From Acinetobacter soli (GTDB lineage: Bacteria; Pseudomonadota; Gammaproteobacteria; Pseudomonadales; Moraxellaceae): DNA of 64,000 nucleotides. Under the pieces are notes generated by a model that worked only from the letters and a program-made list of their open reading frames with translations, ran no database searches and was not told where the DNA came from. Positions 30,069 through 41,090 of the stretch are shown piece after piece. The stretch lies in contig NZ_BBNM01000015.1 of NCBI RefSeq assembly GCF_000760595.1, forward strand, positions 1 to 64,000, in the 5' to 3' direction. The translations under genes were made by a program, and so were the position numbers. Numbering within the stretch: the first letter of the stretch is position 1; each line of letters opens with the position of its first letter.

Positions 30069-31556
30069 ATGAGCTACTTGCTTGCACTCGACCAAGGAAC
30101 CACCTCTAGCCGCGCCATTATTTTTGACGAAAAAGGTCATATCCATGCCACTGCTCAGCGCGAAACCCGTATTAAAACACCGCATTCTGGCTGGGTGGAG
30201 CAAGATGCCAATGAGATCTGGTCTAGTCAGATTGCTGTCATCCAACAAGCGTTGGCTTCCGCTCATCTTCTGGCCAAAGATATTAAAGCTTTAGGGCTAA
30301 CCAATCAGCGCGAAACTACTGTGGTTTGGGATAGACGCACAGGCAAAGCGTTGGCGCCAGCGATTGTCTGGCAAGATCGGCGTGCTGCATCGTGGTGCAA
30401 TCATTTAATCGAACAGCAAATGCTGGATACCGTACAGCAAAAAACTGGGCTACGCATCGATCCGTATTTTAGTGCAGGCAAACTGGTGTGGTTACTCGAA
30501 CATATTGACGGACTTCGTGCTCTGGCCGAACAAGGCCATGTGGCGTTTGGCACTATCGACAGTTGGCTGGTATGGAATCTAACCCAAGGTGCCGAGCATA
30601 TTATTGAAGCCAGTAATGCCTCTCGTACCATGCTCATGAATCTTTCAACACAAACATGGGATGAACAACTTCTGGCTCAGTTTAATATCCCCCATCCAAT
30701 GTTGCCCAAGATTATTTCGTCAGATGCCTACGTTGCAGACACGGCACCCGGCTTACTCGGCAGTACCATTCCCATTACCGGTATTTTAGGTGACCAGCAA
30801 GCTGCGTTGTTTGGTCAGTCGTGCTTCGATGCAGGGGCAGCCAAAAACACCTATGGCACTGGTTGTTTTATGCTGTTCAATACAGGTGACCAGCTCAAAT
30901 TAAGCCAAAACCAGCTCCTGACTACCTTGGCGTGGCAATGCCAAAATCAAACCCGCTATGCGCTTGAGGGCAGCGTATTTATGGCCGGAGCGATTGTGCA
31001 GTGGCTGCGGGATGGACTTGGAATTATTCAAAACAGTGCACAGGTCGAACAATTGGCGCAGCAAGTCAAAAGTAGTGACGGCGTGATTTTGGTGCCTGCA
31101 TTTACCGGACTTGGCGCCCCTCACTGGGACAGCGAAGCCCGAGCACTACTATGTGGAATGTCACGCGGAACCACAAAAGCGCATATTGCACGCGCTGCAC
31201 TTGAAGCGATTGCCTTTCAGGTTTCGGATGTGCTGTGTGCCATGCAATCTGATTTGTCTCAACCGCTTAAAGAATTACGCGTTGATGGTGGCGCTAGTCA
31301 GAACGATATGCTGATGCAGTTTCAGGCCGATATTTTAAATGTACCCGTACTTCGGCCCAAAATGCTTGAATCGACTGCATGGGGCGCTGCTGCCATGGCG
31401 GGTTTGAAAGCGGGTGTGTTTTCAAATCTGGATGAAATCTCTGCCTCTTGGCAGCTTGATCGTACCTTTGAGCCTGCCATGCAGCAAGATCAACGTGAAT
31501 CACGATTGTTTGAGTGGAATCAGGCACTGAAACGCGCAAAATCTGAGTTAATTTAA
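30069..31556 (+). CDS. glpK: Glycerol kinase
   Basis: The 495-residue kinase phosphorylates glycerol to glycerol 3-phosphate. The start MSYLLALDQGTTSSRAIIFD (residues 7-14, ALDQGTTS) is the ATP-binding phosphate 1 motif of FGGY kinases. SGWVEQDANEIW and TNQRETTVVWDRRTG follow, with GILGDQQAALFGQ and the C-terminal LRVDGGASQNDMLMQFQADI. I chose the ATG at 30069 over an earlier in-frame ATG, because the family begins there. No glpF or glpD is adjacent. A strong terminator follows. Confidence 0.97.
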   Translation: MSYLLALDQGTTSSRAIIFDEKGHIHATAQRETRIKTPHSGWVEQDANEIWSSQIAVIQQALASAHLLAKDIKALGLTNQRETTVVWDRRTGKALAPAIVWQDRRAASWCNHLIEQQMLDTVQQKTGLRIDPYFSAGKLVWLLEHIDGLRALAEQGHVAFGTIDSWLVWNLTQGAEHIIEASNASRTMLMNLSTQTWDEQLLAQFNIPHPMLPKIISSDAYVADTAPGLLGSTIPITGILGDQQAALFGQSCFDAGAAKNTYGTGCFMLFNTGDQLKLSQNQLLTTLAWQCQNQTRYALEGSVFMAGAIVQWLRDGLGIIQNSAQVEQLAQQVKSSDGVILVPAFTGLGAPHWDSEARALLCGMSRGTTKAHIARAALEAIAFQVSDVLCAMQSDLSQPLKELRVDGGASQNDMLMQFQADILNVPVLRPKMLESTAWGAAAMAGLKAGVFSNLDEISASWQLDRTFEPAMQQDQRESRLFEWNQALKRAKSELI

Positions 31557-31560
31557 TTCA

Positions 31561-31589
31561 AAAAGCTGCAACGAATTGCAGCTTTTTTT
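31561..31589. terminator. Bidirectional terminator between glpK and ggt
   Basis: An 11-bp perfect stem (31561-31571 with 31576-31586) with a CGAA loop and A/T arms, between convergent genes. Confidence 0.85.
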
Positions 31590-31610
31590 ACAGTTAAAAA
31601 AGGCTTTTGA

Positions 31611-33578
31611 TTACAACGCACCATTGCCCAAAACGATACCTTCACGGCGCGGATCTACACCCCCAACGTACTTCGCTTTTTGGTTTTGCATAGCAATACG
31701 CATAATGGTAGCAACACCACTACTTTGCGCAGCGGAATTGATTTTATGGCCTTTGGCTTCCAGTCCTGCCACAAGCGCTTTTAAATCTAGCGATGTATTA
31801 GAGCTGTCGACATTGGTGGTAGCACTATTGGTTGCGCCAAAATTTACCAGTGAGGTCGCTTGCTGTGCATCGAGTTTCCAATCTAGCGCACCCACCAAGG
31901 TTTTCACCACATATTGAATAATCGTTCCACCGCCCGGTGAACCGGTAGCCATATAAAAGTCGCCCGGCGCAGTTCCCTTAAATACCAATGTTGGAGCCAT
32001 GGTACTTCTTGGGCGCTTGTTTGGCTGAACACGATTAGCCACCAAATTGCCAGAACTGTCCATCGGTTGTGCGCTAAAATCGGTTAACTGGTTGGTGAGC
32101 AAAAATCCATCGACCATATGGAACGAACCCATGCTCGATTCAACTGTAGAGGTCATGGAAACCACGTTTCCATAGGCATCTACAATGGTAAATTGGGTGG
32201 TGCCATGCTCCACTGTTTTATCAATTGCGGCACTACTATTAAAATCACCGGCAGTAGCAACGCCCATCGATTTTTCAGTGTTAATCAATCCAGCGCGTTT
32301 TTTCAGGTAAGCTTTATCAATCATGCTGCTAATACCTTGTGCTGGTAAAGCCACAAAATCGGTATCTGCTACATACTTATCCCGATCGGCATACGCCAGA
32401 CGCTCAGCCTCAGACACTAAATGTACGCCCATGACACTTGGTACACCGCCTTCGTTTTCAGGCTGTGTTGGCGCATATGATGCAAGATCAAAATTCTCTA
32501 AAATTCCCAGCGTCTGAGCCACTGCAATCCCTCCTGACGATGGCGGTGGCATGGTACATACATGATACTGGCTACGATACGTAAAACAGATCGCATCACG
32601 CTTTTTAGCCTGATAGTTCGACAAATCATTGAGTGTCATCAAGCTTGGCGTAATCGGAGTTTTGGCTGCATCATCGCCTACGCTTTGCTGGGCTTTATTT
32701 ACAATTGCCTGTGCAATCGGGCCTGAGTACATCGCCTGTGCACCATTGGCCGCAATCGTACGGATGGTTCTGGCATAGTCCTGATTGGTCATGGTTTCAC
32801 CCACAGCGTAGGCCGTTCCATCTGGGTGAAAATAGGTTTTGACTGCATTGGCATCGAGAGCTAACGATGCTGCATTGCTTTGAATGGCTGCCGCTAGACG
32901 TCCCGGTACTTTAAAGCCACCTTCAGCCAGTTGTACCGAATTGTCAAATAACTGATTCCATTTAAGTTTGCCATGCTCATTGTGTGCCATTTCCAGCATG
33001 CGCATCACGCCAGGCACCCCAATTGAACGTCCACTGCGTCTTGCGCTAGGTACAGGGGCTGATGAGCTGGCATCGTCAATATTTTGTCGAACCAGATAAT
33101 ATTCATTGGCAGCCGCAGGTGCCGTTTCACGACCATCGTATGCCGTCACTTTTTGAGTTTTTGCATCGTAATACATCATAAATGCACTACCAGCAATGGT
33201 ACTTGATTGCGGCTCGACCAAGCCCAGTACTGCCTGTACAGCAATCGCAGCATCCACTGCACTCCCACCGGCTTTTAAAACATCACAGCCAGCCTTGGTC
33301 GCAAGTGGTGTATTGGCAACCACCATATATTGATCTGAGGTTTTGGCCTTAAGCCCCAAACGGTAAGCCGATGCTGGCTCAGGCGCTGATGGATCGCCTG
33401 CCTGCCCGCTCCCCACGACTACCGTTGAGCCATTACTTGCGAGCTGATTACAGCTATTGGGATTATTGTCGGTGATGGTGTAGTTTTGAGTTTGTTCTTG
33501 ATCATTAGAATCGTTACAACCATGTAGTAATCCTAAACTTAAAAACCCGCCAAGAATCAGGGTGTATTTTTTTTGCAT
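31611..33578 (-). CDS. ggt: Gamma-glutamyltransferase, lipoprotein-type
   Basis: The 655-residue Ntn-hydrolase hydrolyses glutathione and gamma-glutamyl compounds. The N-terminus is a lipoprotein signal (LSLGLLHGC, Cys about 21). The large subunit begins with KAGGSAVDAAIAVQAVLGLVEPQSS. Autocleavage before the nucleophile Thr in VEHGTTQFTIVDAYGNVVSMT yields the small subunit, which has RPRSTMAPTLVF and TGSPGGGTIIQYVVKTLV. It should act in the periplasm or on the cell surface, possibly in amino-acid scavenging. Confidence 0.95.
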   Translation of the reverse strand: MQKKYTLILGGFLSLGLLHGCNDSNDQEQTQNYTITDNNPNSCNQLASNGSTVVVGSGQAGDPSAPEPASAYRLGLKAKTSDQYMVVANTPLATKAGCDVLKAGGSAVDAAIAVQAVLGLVEPQSSTIAGSAFMMYYDAKTQKVTAYDGRETAPAAANEYYLVRQNIDDASSSAPVPSARRSGRSIGVPGVMRMLEMAHNEHGKLKWNQLFDNSVQLAEGGFKVPGRLAAAIQSNAASLALDANAVKTYFHPDGTAYAVGETMTNQDYARTIRTIAANGAQAMYSGPIAQAIVNKAQQSVGDDAAKTPITPSLMTLNDLSNYQAKKRDAICFTYRSQYHVCTMPPPSSGGIAVAQTLGILENFDLASYAPTQPENEGGVPSVMGVHLVSEAERLAYADRDKYVADTDFVALPAQGISSMIDKAYLKKRAGLINTEKSMGVATAGDFNSSAAIDKTVEHGTTQFTIVDAYGNVVSMTSTVESSMGSFHMVDGFLLTNQLTDFSAQPMDSSGNLVANRVQPNKRPRSTMAPTLVFKGTAPGDFYMATGSPGGGTIIQYVVKTLVGALDWKLDAQQATSLVNFGATNSATTNVDSSNTSLDLKALVAGLEAKGHKINSAAQSSGVATIMRIAMQNQKAKYVGGVDPRREGIVLGNGAL

Positions 33579-33776
33579 TGAATCTCCATGCTTTACTTGT
33601 TATCGAACGTCCTGTGTCAGCAATTATGAAGCCAATATGGAGAAAAAATACAATGTATTTTGATCAATCGATCAATTTTCTAGCATATTATTTTATACTA
33701 TTGAATTTTATTATTTTTTACTTAAACAATAAAAACGTGGCTCAATACGACCACGTTTGATCAAAACAAAAATGAC

Positions 33777-35309
33777 TTAATGCGGCGGTGGACCTTCCAT
33801 CATATGCTTTGGTTTAGGGCTTAACCAGATAATCAGACCAGCCACCAAAAACACCAATGAAAACACCAAGAAAACATGATCGGTGGCCAATGTAATCGAT
33901 TCTTTATCAACCAAATTGGAAATAGTGCCCAGCGCTGTTTCGGTGCTAAATCCATTTTGCGTTAAGGTATTTTGTACCTCTTGCGGCTGTAGTTTTGACA
34001 CCAACTCACTGCGCGACACAATGGCGTGGTCATCCCATAAGGTAACTGCAATCGATGCACCAATTGCACCGGCCATAGTTCTCAAAAAGTTCATGAGTCC
34101 CGCAGCCGAGGCGATTTCATGTGGCTCGACGGCTGCTAGCGCCAGATTCGAGAGCGGTACAAAGAAAAAAGGCACCGCAAAACCTTGCAGGATTTGAGGC
34201 CATGCCAAAGCCATAAAGTCGGCGTCGGATGTCCAGAAAGCACGCATCAAGGTCACAACACCCAGCAAGATCAAGCCAAAACAGGCCAATGCGCGCGGAT
34301 CATGCTTGCTGGCCAGCTTGGCCACAATTGGCGACATCGTAATACTACCAATCCCCATAGTAGCAGTCAGATAGCCTGCCCATGTGGCGGTGTACCCCAA
34401 ATCCATTTGCAACCACTGAGGAATGAGTACGATACTGCCAAAAAATGCACCAAATCCAAAGGCCAGCGCCAGTACAGAAACGGTAAAACCTCGGTGCCTA
34501 AATACTCTCAAATTCACAACAGGCTGTTGATCGGTCATTTCCCAGATCAAAAACAAAATAAAGCCGAGTACCGCAATTACTCCAAAACTTACAATGAGAC
34601 TGCTACTAAACCAGTCGTGCTCATGTCCCAAATCGAGCATTAACTGTAACGCGCCAATCCAGAGCACCAGTAAAAACAATCCGATTCGGTCAATTCGCAA
34701 TTGCATAGTGTCTGTTTCAGCAACACGTAACAGCCGTAAAGTTGCCATCACACAAATAATTCCGACCGGAATATTAATGAAGAAAATCCAGTGCCATGAC
34801 AGATTGTCGCTGATCACCCCACCCAAAATCGGACCTAAAATCGGACCCAATACCGTGGTCATGGCCCATAAGCCCATGGCCTGCGCGTGTTGTTCTTTCG
34901 GGAAAATTCGCATCAGTAAGGCTTGACTCAGCGGCATGAGTGGGCCGCCCGACAAACCTTGCCCGATTCGGCACAGCACCAGTAATTCAAGACTGGTCGA
35001 CAGGCCACATAAAAAAGAAAACAAGGTAAAACCGATTAATCCCGCGACAAACACACGCACAGTGCCAAAACGGCTAGCCAGCCAGCCAGTCAGTGGAACA
35101 CAGATCGCTTCGGCCACCGAATAGGATGTGACTACCCACGTGCCTTGTGAGGCAGAAACTGCCAGATTACCCGTAATGTGTGGCACCGAAACGTTGGCAA
35201 TCGTGGTATCGAGCACCACCATAAAGTTTGACAGTGCAATCACGAAGGCGGCCAGAAAAAGTCGTGCGCCGCTGAGTTCAGCAAATGGAGTTTTTATCTG
35301 GGTTGTCAT
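33777..35309 (-). CDS. emrB: EmrB/QacA family MFS drug efflux transporter (DHA2, 14 helices)
   Basis: The 510-residue inner-membrane transporter has 14 predicted helices. It carries the DHA2 motifs LDTTIANVSVPHI (about 34-46), GWLASRFGTVRVFVAGL (motif A-like) and GLSGGPLMPLSQALL and PILGGVISDNLSWHWIFFINIP (motif C). It works with the upstream EmrA membrane-fusion protein, with which it overlaps by spacing of only six bases, and an outer-membrane TolC-like channel. It probably exports hydrophobic drugs. Confidence 0.93.
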   Translation of the reverse strand: MTTQIKTPFAELSGARLFLAAFVIALSNFMVVLDTTIANVSVPHITGNLAVSASQGTWVVTSYSVAEAICVPLTGWLASRFGTVRVFVAGLIGFTLFSFLCGLSTSLELLVLCRIGQGLSGGPLMPLSQALLMRIFPKEQHAQAMGLWAMTTVLGPILGPILGGVISDNLSWHWIFFINIPVGIICVMATLRLLRVAETDTMQLRIDRIGLFLLVLWIGALQLMLDLGHEHDWFSSSLIVSFGVIAVLGFILFLIWEMTDQQPVVNLRVFRHRGFTVSVLALAFGFGAFFGSIVLIPQWLQMDLGYTATWAGYLTATMGIGSITMSPIVAKLASKHDPRALACFGLILLGVVTLMRAFWTSDADFMALAWPQILQGFAVPFFFVPLSNLALAAVEPHEIASAAGLMNFLRTMAGAIGASIAVTLWDDHAIVSRSELVSKLQPQEVQNTLTQNGFSTETALGTISNLVDKESITLATDHVFLVFSLVFLVAGLIIWLSPKPKHMMEGPPPH

Positions 35310-35315
35310 GAGAAC

Positions 35316-36452
35316 TTACTTCTTAGACAAATCAATCGTGGCTTCCATCGACAAGCCCACACGCAAAGGATGCTGTTTGAGTTCGTTCGGATCAAGTGCA
35401 ATACGAACCGGCAAACGCTGTACCACTTTAATCCAGTTACCCGTGGCATTTTGTGCAGGAATGAGTGCAAATGCCGAACCCGTACCGCCTGAAAAACCAA
35501 TGACTTTTCCGTGATATACCACGTCATCGCCATATAGATCGGAGGTCAGCGTAGCTGCTTGGCCTACACGTACTTTAGTAAGCTGGCTTTCTTTGAAGTT
35601 GGCATCGACATAAAGCTGCGAAACTGGCACAACTTTCATCAGCACAGTACCCGGTGCAACACGCTGCCCCACCTGAATGCTTCGACCTGCAATCACACCA
35701 TCGACTGTGGCACGGATCACGGTACGATCTAGATCTAGCTGTGCTTTTTGAACCTGTGTTTGCGCACTCAGTACATCCGGTGCAGAAGCTTCAGAAGTGC
35801 CTTTAATCAATGCCTGTGTGGCATCGAATGTGCTCTGTGCTGCATTACGATTCGATTGCGATTGCGACAGTGCGGCTTTGGCCACATCAAGAGCCGCTTT
35901 GGCTGTGCGCGATGCAGTTTGGGCAGTGCTTAATTCTTCTTTAGAAATGGCACCCGATTCGCTCAATACCTGACGACGCTTAAGTTCTTCCAAGGCGTTA
36001 TTGTAATCGGCCTGTGCTTTTAACACTTGCGCCTGTGCGCTGGCAATGCCGTCATCACTCACCTGAACCTGTGCATTGAGAGATTGTCCATTGGCAGCAG
36101 TTTGACGATAGGTACGCTGTGCTTTGGCCAGCATTGCTTTGGCCTCTGCCAATGCAATTTCGGCATCTCGCGGATCAATTTTGACCAGAATATCGCCTTT
36201 ATGCACTTGCTGGGTATCATTGACCAAAATTTCAGACACCTGCCCTGTCACCATGGAAGTAATTTGTGCAGTGTCAGCGCCCACATAGGCATTATCGGTA
36301 TTCACAGTGTGATTGAAAAACACATACCAGATGCCAAACACAATCGCGGCAACAATGACCACCAAAGCAAAAATACTTAATAATTTCTTTCGTTTCGCCT
36401 TTAAAGCATCCCCATTTTGATCGGATGCAGAAGCCTGTGGAGAATCAGTCAT
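35316..36452 (-). CDS. emrA: EmrA-type membrane fusion (HlyD family) protein
   Basis: The 378-residue periplasmic adaptor has an N-terminal membrane helix (about 25-48, LLSIFALVVIVAAIVFGIWYVF). The lipoyl/barrel-sandwich half is NTDNAYVGADTAQITSMVTGQV, followed by a long coiled coil (about 95-220) and the second lipoyl half TVDGVIAGRSIQVGQRV. The C-terminal beta domain ends with LSMEATIDL. It precedes emrB in the same operon. Confidence 0.94.
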   Translation of the reverse strand: MTDSPQASASDQNGDALKAKRKKLLSIFALVVIVAAIVFGIWYVFFNHTVNTDNAYVGADTAQITSMVTGQVSEILVNDTQQVHKGDILVKIDPRDAEIALAEAKAMLAKAQRTYRQTAANGQSLNAQVQVSDDGIASAQAQVLKAQADYNNALEELKRRQVLSESGAISKEELSTAQTASRTAKAALDVAKAALSQSQSNRNAAQSTFDATQALIKGTSEASAPDVLSAQTQVQKAQLDLDRTVIRATVDGVIAGRSIQVGQRVAPGTVLMKVVPVSQLYVDANFKESQLTKVRVGQAATLTSDLYGDDVVYHGKVIGFSGGTGSAFALIPAQNATGNWIKVVQRLPVRIALDPNELKQHPLRVGLSMEATIDLSKK

Positions 36453-36791
36453 TGGGTATTCCTAAATCAGCTCAAGTAAAAATTGCCACGATGTTCTTAA
36501 GATAATTTTAAGTCTAGGAAGAGAACCTGAACTGAACCTTAAAAGAAACGCAAGATGACAATTGATATTTTCAAAATTTTGCAATTCTACTTATTTTTTT
36601 CATATGCTGAGAATAAAAAAATAACTTGAGCGTTCAAAACCGCATGTATTGAGAATACAGACCCTTAGTCTTTTTGAATAAATTTCGAATAAATCTGATA
36701 CCTGATGTACTGCTTTTAACCCACAAACGCTCGACCACGCAGCAAAGCACTTCAAAATTGTGGCCCAGATTTGTGGATTTTGGGTGACTAT
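36453..36791. other. 339-bp stretch without a gene upstream of emrA
   Basis: AT-rich sequence between emrA and the thioesterase gene, both read leftward. It should hold the emrAB promoter, but I see no clear -10/-35 pair, operator palindrome or terminator. Confidence 0.4.
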
Positions 36792-37289
36792 TTAAAAGGC
36801 ATATGAGGCAATCGCAGTAGCGATCGGGGTTTGCTCGTGGTTAAACATGGTCATGCGCATGGTGCAGCCTTTGCGACCAAATCTTAAGGTTTCCGCCCGC
36901 GCAATAAAAAATTTACCCCGCCCCGGCGCCAAGTAATCGACACGCATATCGACAGTGGCTAAACGTGATACTTTTTTGATGGCCTCTGGCATATCCGCAG
37001 CTTCAGTACGTTTATAAACTTCTGCCATCGCGACAATTCCACCAATGCTATCGAGTAACGTTGCGGCAACCCCTCCATGCAAAATCTGAAAGGCAACATT
37101 GCCAATCAGGCTGGGCTTCATTTCAAAATAACCTTCAATTTGCCCATCGACCACCCGCATGGTCATGGCATTGTGAGAGAAGAAAGGCGAATGATTAAAC
37201 GCATGACATAACTGGTTTAAAATTACATTTAGGTCAATTTCTTCACCTAAATGAATATGCCCCGTCCATAGTTTTGTTGATTCACTCAT
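36792..37289 (-). CDS. Hotdog-fold thioesterase (PaaI/YigI-like)
   Basis: The 165-residue protein carries the hotdog core with ILHGGVAATLLDSIGGIVAM (about 90-109), in which HGG and the following Asp are typical of the PaaI superfamily, and the strand TVDMRVDYLAPGRGKFFIA. It likely hydrolyses acyl-CoA or related thioesters. It is divergent from hemB. The substrate cannot be read from the sequence. Confidence 0.82.
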   Translation of the reverse strand: MSESTKLWTGHIHLGEEIDLNVILNQLCHAFNHSPFFSHNAMTMRVVDGQIEGYFEMKPSLIGNVAFQILHGGVAATLLDSIGGIVAMAEVYKRTEAADMPEAIKKVSRLATVDMRVDYLAPGRGKFFIARAETLRFGRKGCTMRMTMFNHEQTPIATAIASYAF

Positions 37290-37326
37290 AAAACACTCAA
37301 TATCGATAAATCTGCGTTAACACTAA

Positions 37327-38412
<1,086 letters not shown>

Positions 38413-38435
38413 ACTCACGTGTGAATGAATCGAAC

Positions 38436-39569
38436 ATGAGCATGCATATTGCCATTATTGGTGCTGGAATCAGTGGCCTATTAACCGCTTTGGAACTGGT
38501 CGAGCACGGCTGTCAGGTCTCGATTTTTGATCAGCAGCGCGCCGGTCAGGCTGCCTCATGGGCAGGTGGTGGAATATTGTCACCGATGTATCCGTGGCGC
38601 TATCCACATGCGGTCAATACCCTTGCTCAGCATGGCAAAGACTTGTACCAAACATGGAATGAAAAGCTACTGCCTCAAACCGGTATTGATTTTGAAATCC
38701 ACAATACTGGCATGCTTATTTTCGATGAATCCGATTTTGAAATCGGGCTCGATTATGCCGAGCATTTTCATCAGCCTACGCAACGCGCTGACTATGTCGA
38801 GCGTGATGCACTTGAACAGATTAATCCATGGATAGCCAATAAATATCAGCACGCGATTTATTTTTCAGCGCTGTCTAATATTCGTAATCCACGTCTGTTG
38901 CAATCGATTGTGCAGTATTTAAAACAGCATCCACGCGTTGCGTTTTTTGATGATCAACCCATTGAAAAATTTATATTTGACCAAGACAGCATACAGGCCA
39001 TGAAGAGTGCTACAGGGCAAGTTTTTCACGCCGACCAGTTTGTGCTGGCAACGGGTGCATGGAGTCAACTCTGGAGCGATCAACTGGGCGTTCGTCTGCC
39101 GGTACGCCCTGTACAAGGCCAAATGCTGTTATTTAAAACGCCTGCGCACTGGTTACCTACCATGTGTATGAATCAGGTGATGTATTTGATTCCAAGACAA
39201 GATGGTCATGTGGTATGCGGTTCGAGCATGGCAGACTGTGGCTACAGCACCGACACCGACACATCCACACAGCAACGTATTTTAGAGGCCTGTTTAGACA
39301 TGGTGCCTGAACTGGCACAGTTTCCAGTCATTAAAAGATGGGCGGGCTTGCGCCCTAGCTCGCCGACCGGGGTGCCTTATATCGGCATGCTGCCAAATAT
39401 CGAAAATCTCTGGCTCAACACCGGACATTTTCGAAATGGACTGTGCATGGGGCCAGCCTCTGCACGTTTGTTACGCCAGCTTATGCTTGATCAACCCACT
39501 TTCACCGATCCAAAGCCATACGCGCCCGAGCGACTATTTCAGGGCAGCGAAATAGAGCTGAGCGTTTAA
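38436..39569 (+). CDS. thiO: FAD-dependent glycine oxidase-like protein
   Basis: The protein is 377 residues with an N-terminal FAD motif HIAIIGAGISGLLTALELVE (GxGxxG). AASWAGGGILSPMYPW resembles ThiO, and the C-terminal GLRPSSPTGVPYIG and NTGHFRNGLCMGPASA close the family pattern. ThiO makes the imine used to build the thiazole of thiamine. The start is uncertain among GTG 38421, ATG 38436 and ATG 38442, none with a clear ribosome site. It is probably expressed with hemB. Confidence 0.88.
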   Translation: MSMHIAIIGAGISGLLTALELVEHGCQVSIFDQQRAGQAASWAGGGILSPMYPWRYPHAVNTLAQHGKDLYQTWNEKLLPQTGIDFEIHNTGMLIFDESDFEIGLDYAEHFHQPTQRADYVERDALEQINPWIANKYQHAIYFSALSNIRNPRLLQSIVQYLKQHPRVAFFDDQPIEKFIFDQDSIQAMKSATGQVFHADQFVLATGAWSQLWSDQLGVRLPVRPVQGQMLLFKTPAHWLPTMCMNQVMYLIPRQDGHVVCGSSMADCGYSTDTDTSTQQRILEACLDMVPELAQFPVIKRWAGLRPSSPTGVPYIGMLPNIENLWLNTGHFRNGLCMGPASARLLRQLMLDQPTFTDPKPYAPERLFQGSEIELSV

Positions 39570-40471
39570 GGGAAAATATCTTGCAGGGCCTGCGCTAAAG
39601 CTGGAAATTTAAACTGATATCCAGCTTCCAATAATGCTTTGGGTGCAACAAACTGGCCATTTAAAATAAGTTGTGATTGTTCACCCAGTAAAGTTTTAAA
39701 CAAACACGCCGGTGCAGGGAGAAACGGACGGCGTTTTACTTGCTGAGCGGCGGTTTTTACAAAGGCTTTTTGCGTGGTGTGATCGGGCGCAACGGCATTA
39801 AACACAATTTGCTCACTCTGCACATGCAGTAAAAATTCGATAATCGCCAGCACGTCTTCAATATGTACCCAGACTACAGGTTGGCGCCCAGAACCAATCA
39901 CACCCACTGTATTGAGCTTAATTGGCAGCATCATCTGTGGCAAAATTCCCCCATTTTTGGCAAATACCACGCCCAAGCGCATGATTTTGGTATCAAACTG
40001 CGTATACGACAGCGCAGTTTTTTCCCATTGCTGGCAGAGTTCAGACATGAAAATTGACTGCGGTGGTGATTGTTCGTCGCATACCTGTTGCCAAGTTTCA
40101 CTTTCATCAATGCCGTAATAACCAATGGCAGATGCCGATACAATCCGCTTTGGTTGTTGCTGATGCTGTAGCAGCCATTCAAAGACACGTTGTGTGGTCT
40201 TGATCCGACTGTCGATCAGGGCTTGCTTACGTGCTTTGGTCCAGCGCCGCTGTCCAATATTTTCACCGGCCAGATTCACCACATAATCGAGAGGCTGATC
40301 GATCTGGTTTAAATCGTCAATCCATTGTAAATTTTCATGTTGAAAGGATTGCGCCAAATGTCGCGTCAGGGCATAAATGCGATAATTCAAATGCAGCAAA
40401 TAAGGCAATAAATGGCTACCGATAAAGCCTGAGGCGCCTGTAATTAAAAGTGTTGGAAGTTTTTGGTTCAT
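39566..40471 (-). CDS. TIGR01777 family (YfcH-like) NAD-dependent epimerase/dehydratase
   Basis: The 301-residue short-chain dehydrogenase-like protein has an N-terminal GASGFIGSHLL, which binds NAD(P), then DYVVNLAGENIGQRRWTKARKQALIDSR, a signature of the YfcH/TIGR01777 family, and IVSASAIGYYG. The DUF1731 C-terminus is LLGEQSQLILNGQFVAPKALLEAGYQF. Its biological function is unknown. The 3' end overlaps thiO by four bases on the other strand. Confidence 0.9.
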   Translation of the reverse strand: MNQKLPTLLITGASGFIGSHLLPYLLHLNYRIYALTRHLAQSFQHENLQWIDDLNQIDQPLDYVVNLAGENIGQRRWTKARKQALIDSRIKTTQRVFEWLLQHQQQPKRIVSASAIGYYGIDESETWQQVCDEQSPPQSIFMSELCQQWEKTALSYTQFDTKIMRLGVVFAKNGGILPQMMLPIKLNTVGVIGSGRQPVVWVHIEDVLAIIEFLLHVQSEQIVFNAVAPDHTTQKAFVKTAAQQVKRRPFLPAPACLFKTLLGEQSQLILNGQFVAPKALLEAGYQFKFPALAQALQDIFP

Positions 40472-40542
40472 AGTCTGTCACGTTGCTTATTGCTCTTCTT
40501 AAGCTTGAGTGTAACGCACTCGATTGATCCACTAAAACCCTG

Positions 40543-40989
40543 TTACTGAAACATTTTGTCGGCCATACGTTGCGCCTGCTTACCATAAAACCAGTACGTA
40601 ATCAGATACAGTGGAATCGCCAAAACCAGTACCATAATCGCAATCAGGCTCACAAATTGAGGTTGTTGCAAATACAGTAAAAAGTTTTGAATAATTTCTG
40701 GGTCATTTCGTGAAAACAAATACAAACCCAGCAATACGCCAGCGCAGTTATAGCCCCAGAAAATTAAGGTGAAACCCAAAGTCAGTTTTTTTCGTTCTTG
40801 CTGCGTTGGGGCGCGTTTTTCACGTTTTAAAAACTGATAGAGCACTGCAATCATAGCCACCAAATACGGTACGGCTGTTACTATTCCACCCACACCTATT
40901 GGCAATATTGCAGCCACTACGCCTGCAATGAGGGTAGTCAGTAAACAGATCAGAAAAAACCAGATAAAATAACGGCGTAAAGCAGTCAT
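40543..40989 (-). CDS. Small integral membrane protein (ABZJ_00895-like)
   Basis: The 148-residue protein has four predicted membrane helices (about 7-28, 33-52, 74-97 and 112-136) and a conserved FWGYNCAGVLLG, resembling small Acinetobacter membrane proteins of unknown function. I took the ATG at 40989 (MTALRRYFIWFF). It lies alone between the epimerase gene and the putative small RNA. Confidence 0.65.
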   Translation of the reverse strand: MTALRRYFIWFFLICLLTTLIAGVVAAILPIGVGGIVTAVPYLVAMIAVLYQFLKREKRAPTQQERKKLTLGFTLIFWGYNCAGVLLGLYLFSRNDPEIIQNFLLYLQQPQFVSLIAIMVLVLAIPLYLITYWFYGKQAQRMADKMFQ

Positions 40990-41090
40990 GCACACCACAA
41001 CATCAACAATAAAAATTTATTTTATGTTTTTTTCAATTTTTTTTCATGTTCTTGTCAACCATTTTGGTCGGTCATTCGTTATTAAGGGTA

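Noticed and set aside
33578..33760. A 60-residue rightward frame upstream of ggt
   Set aside because: It overlaps the promoter region of ggt, is AT-rich with low-complexity Phe/Asn/Tyr, and has no ribosome site or recognisable sequence.
34185..34926. Long rightward frames opposite emrB
   Set aside because: They are antisense to a clearly real transporter, have low-complexity content and no ribosome sites.
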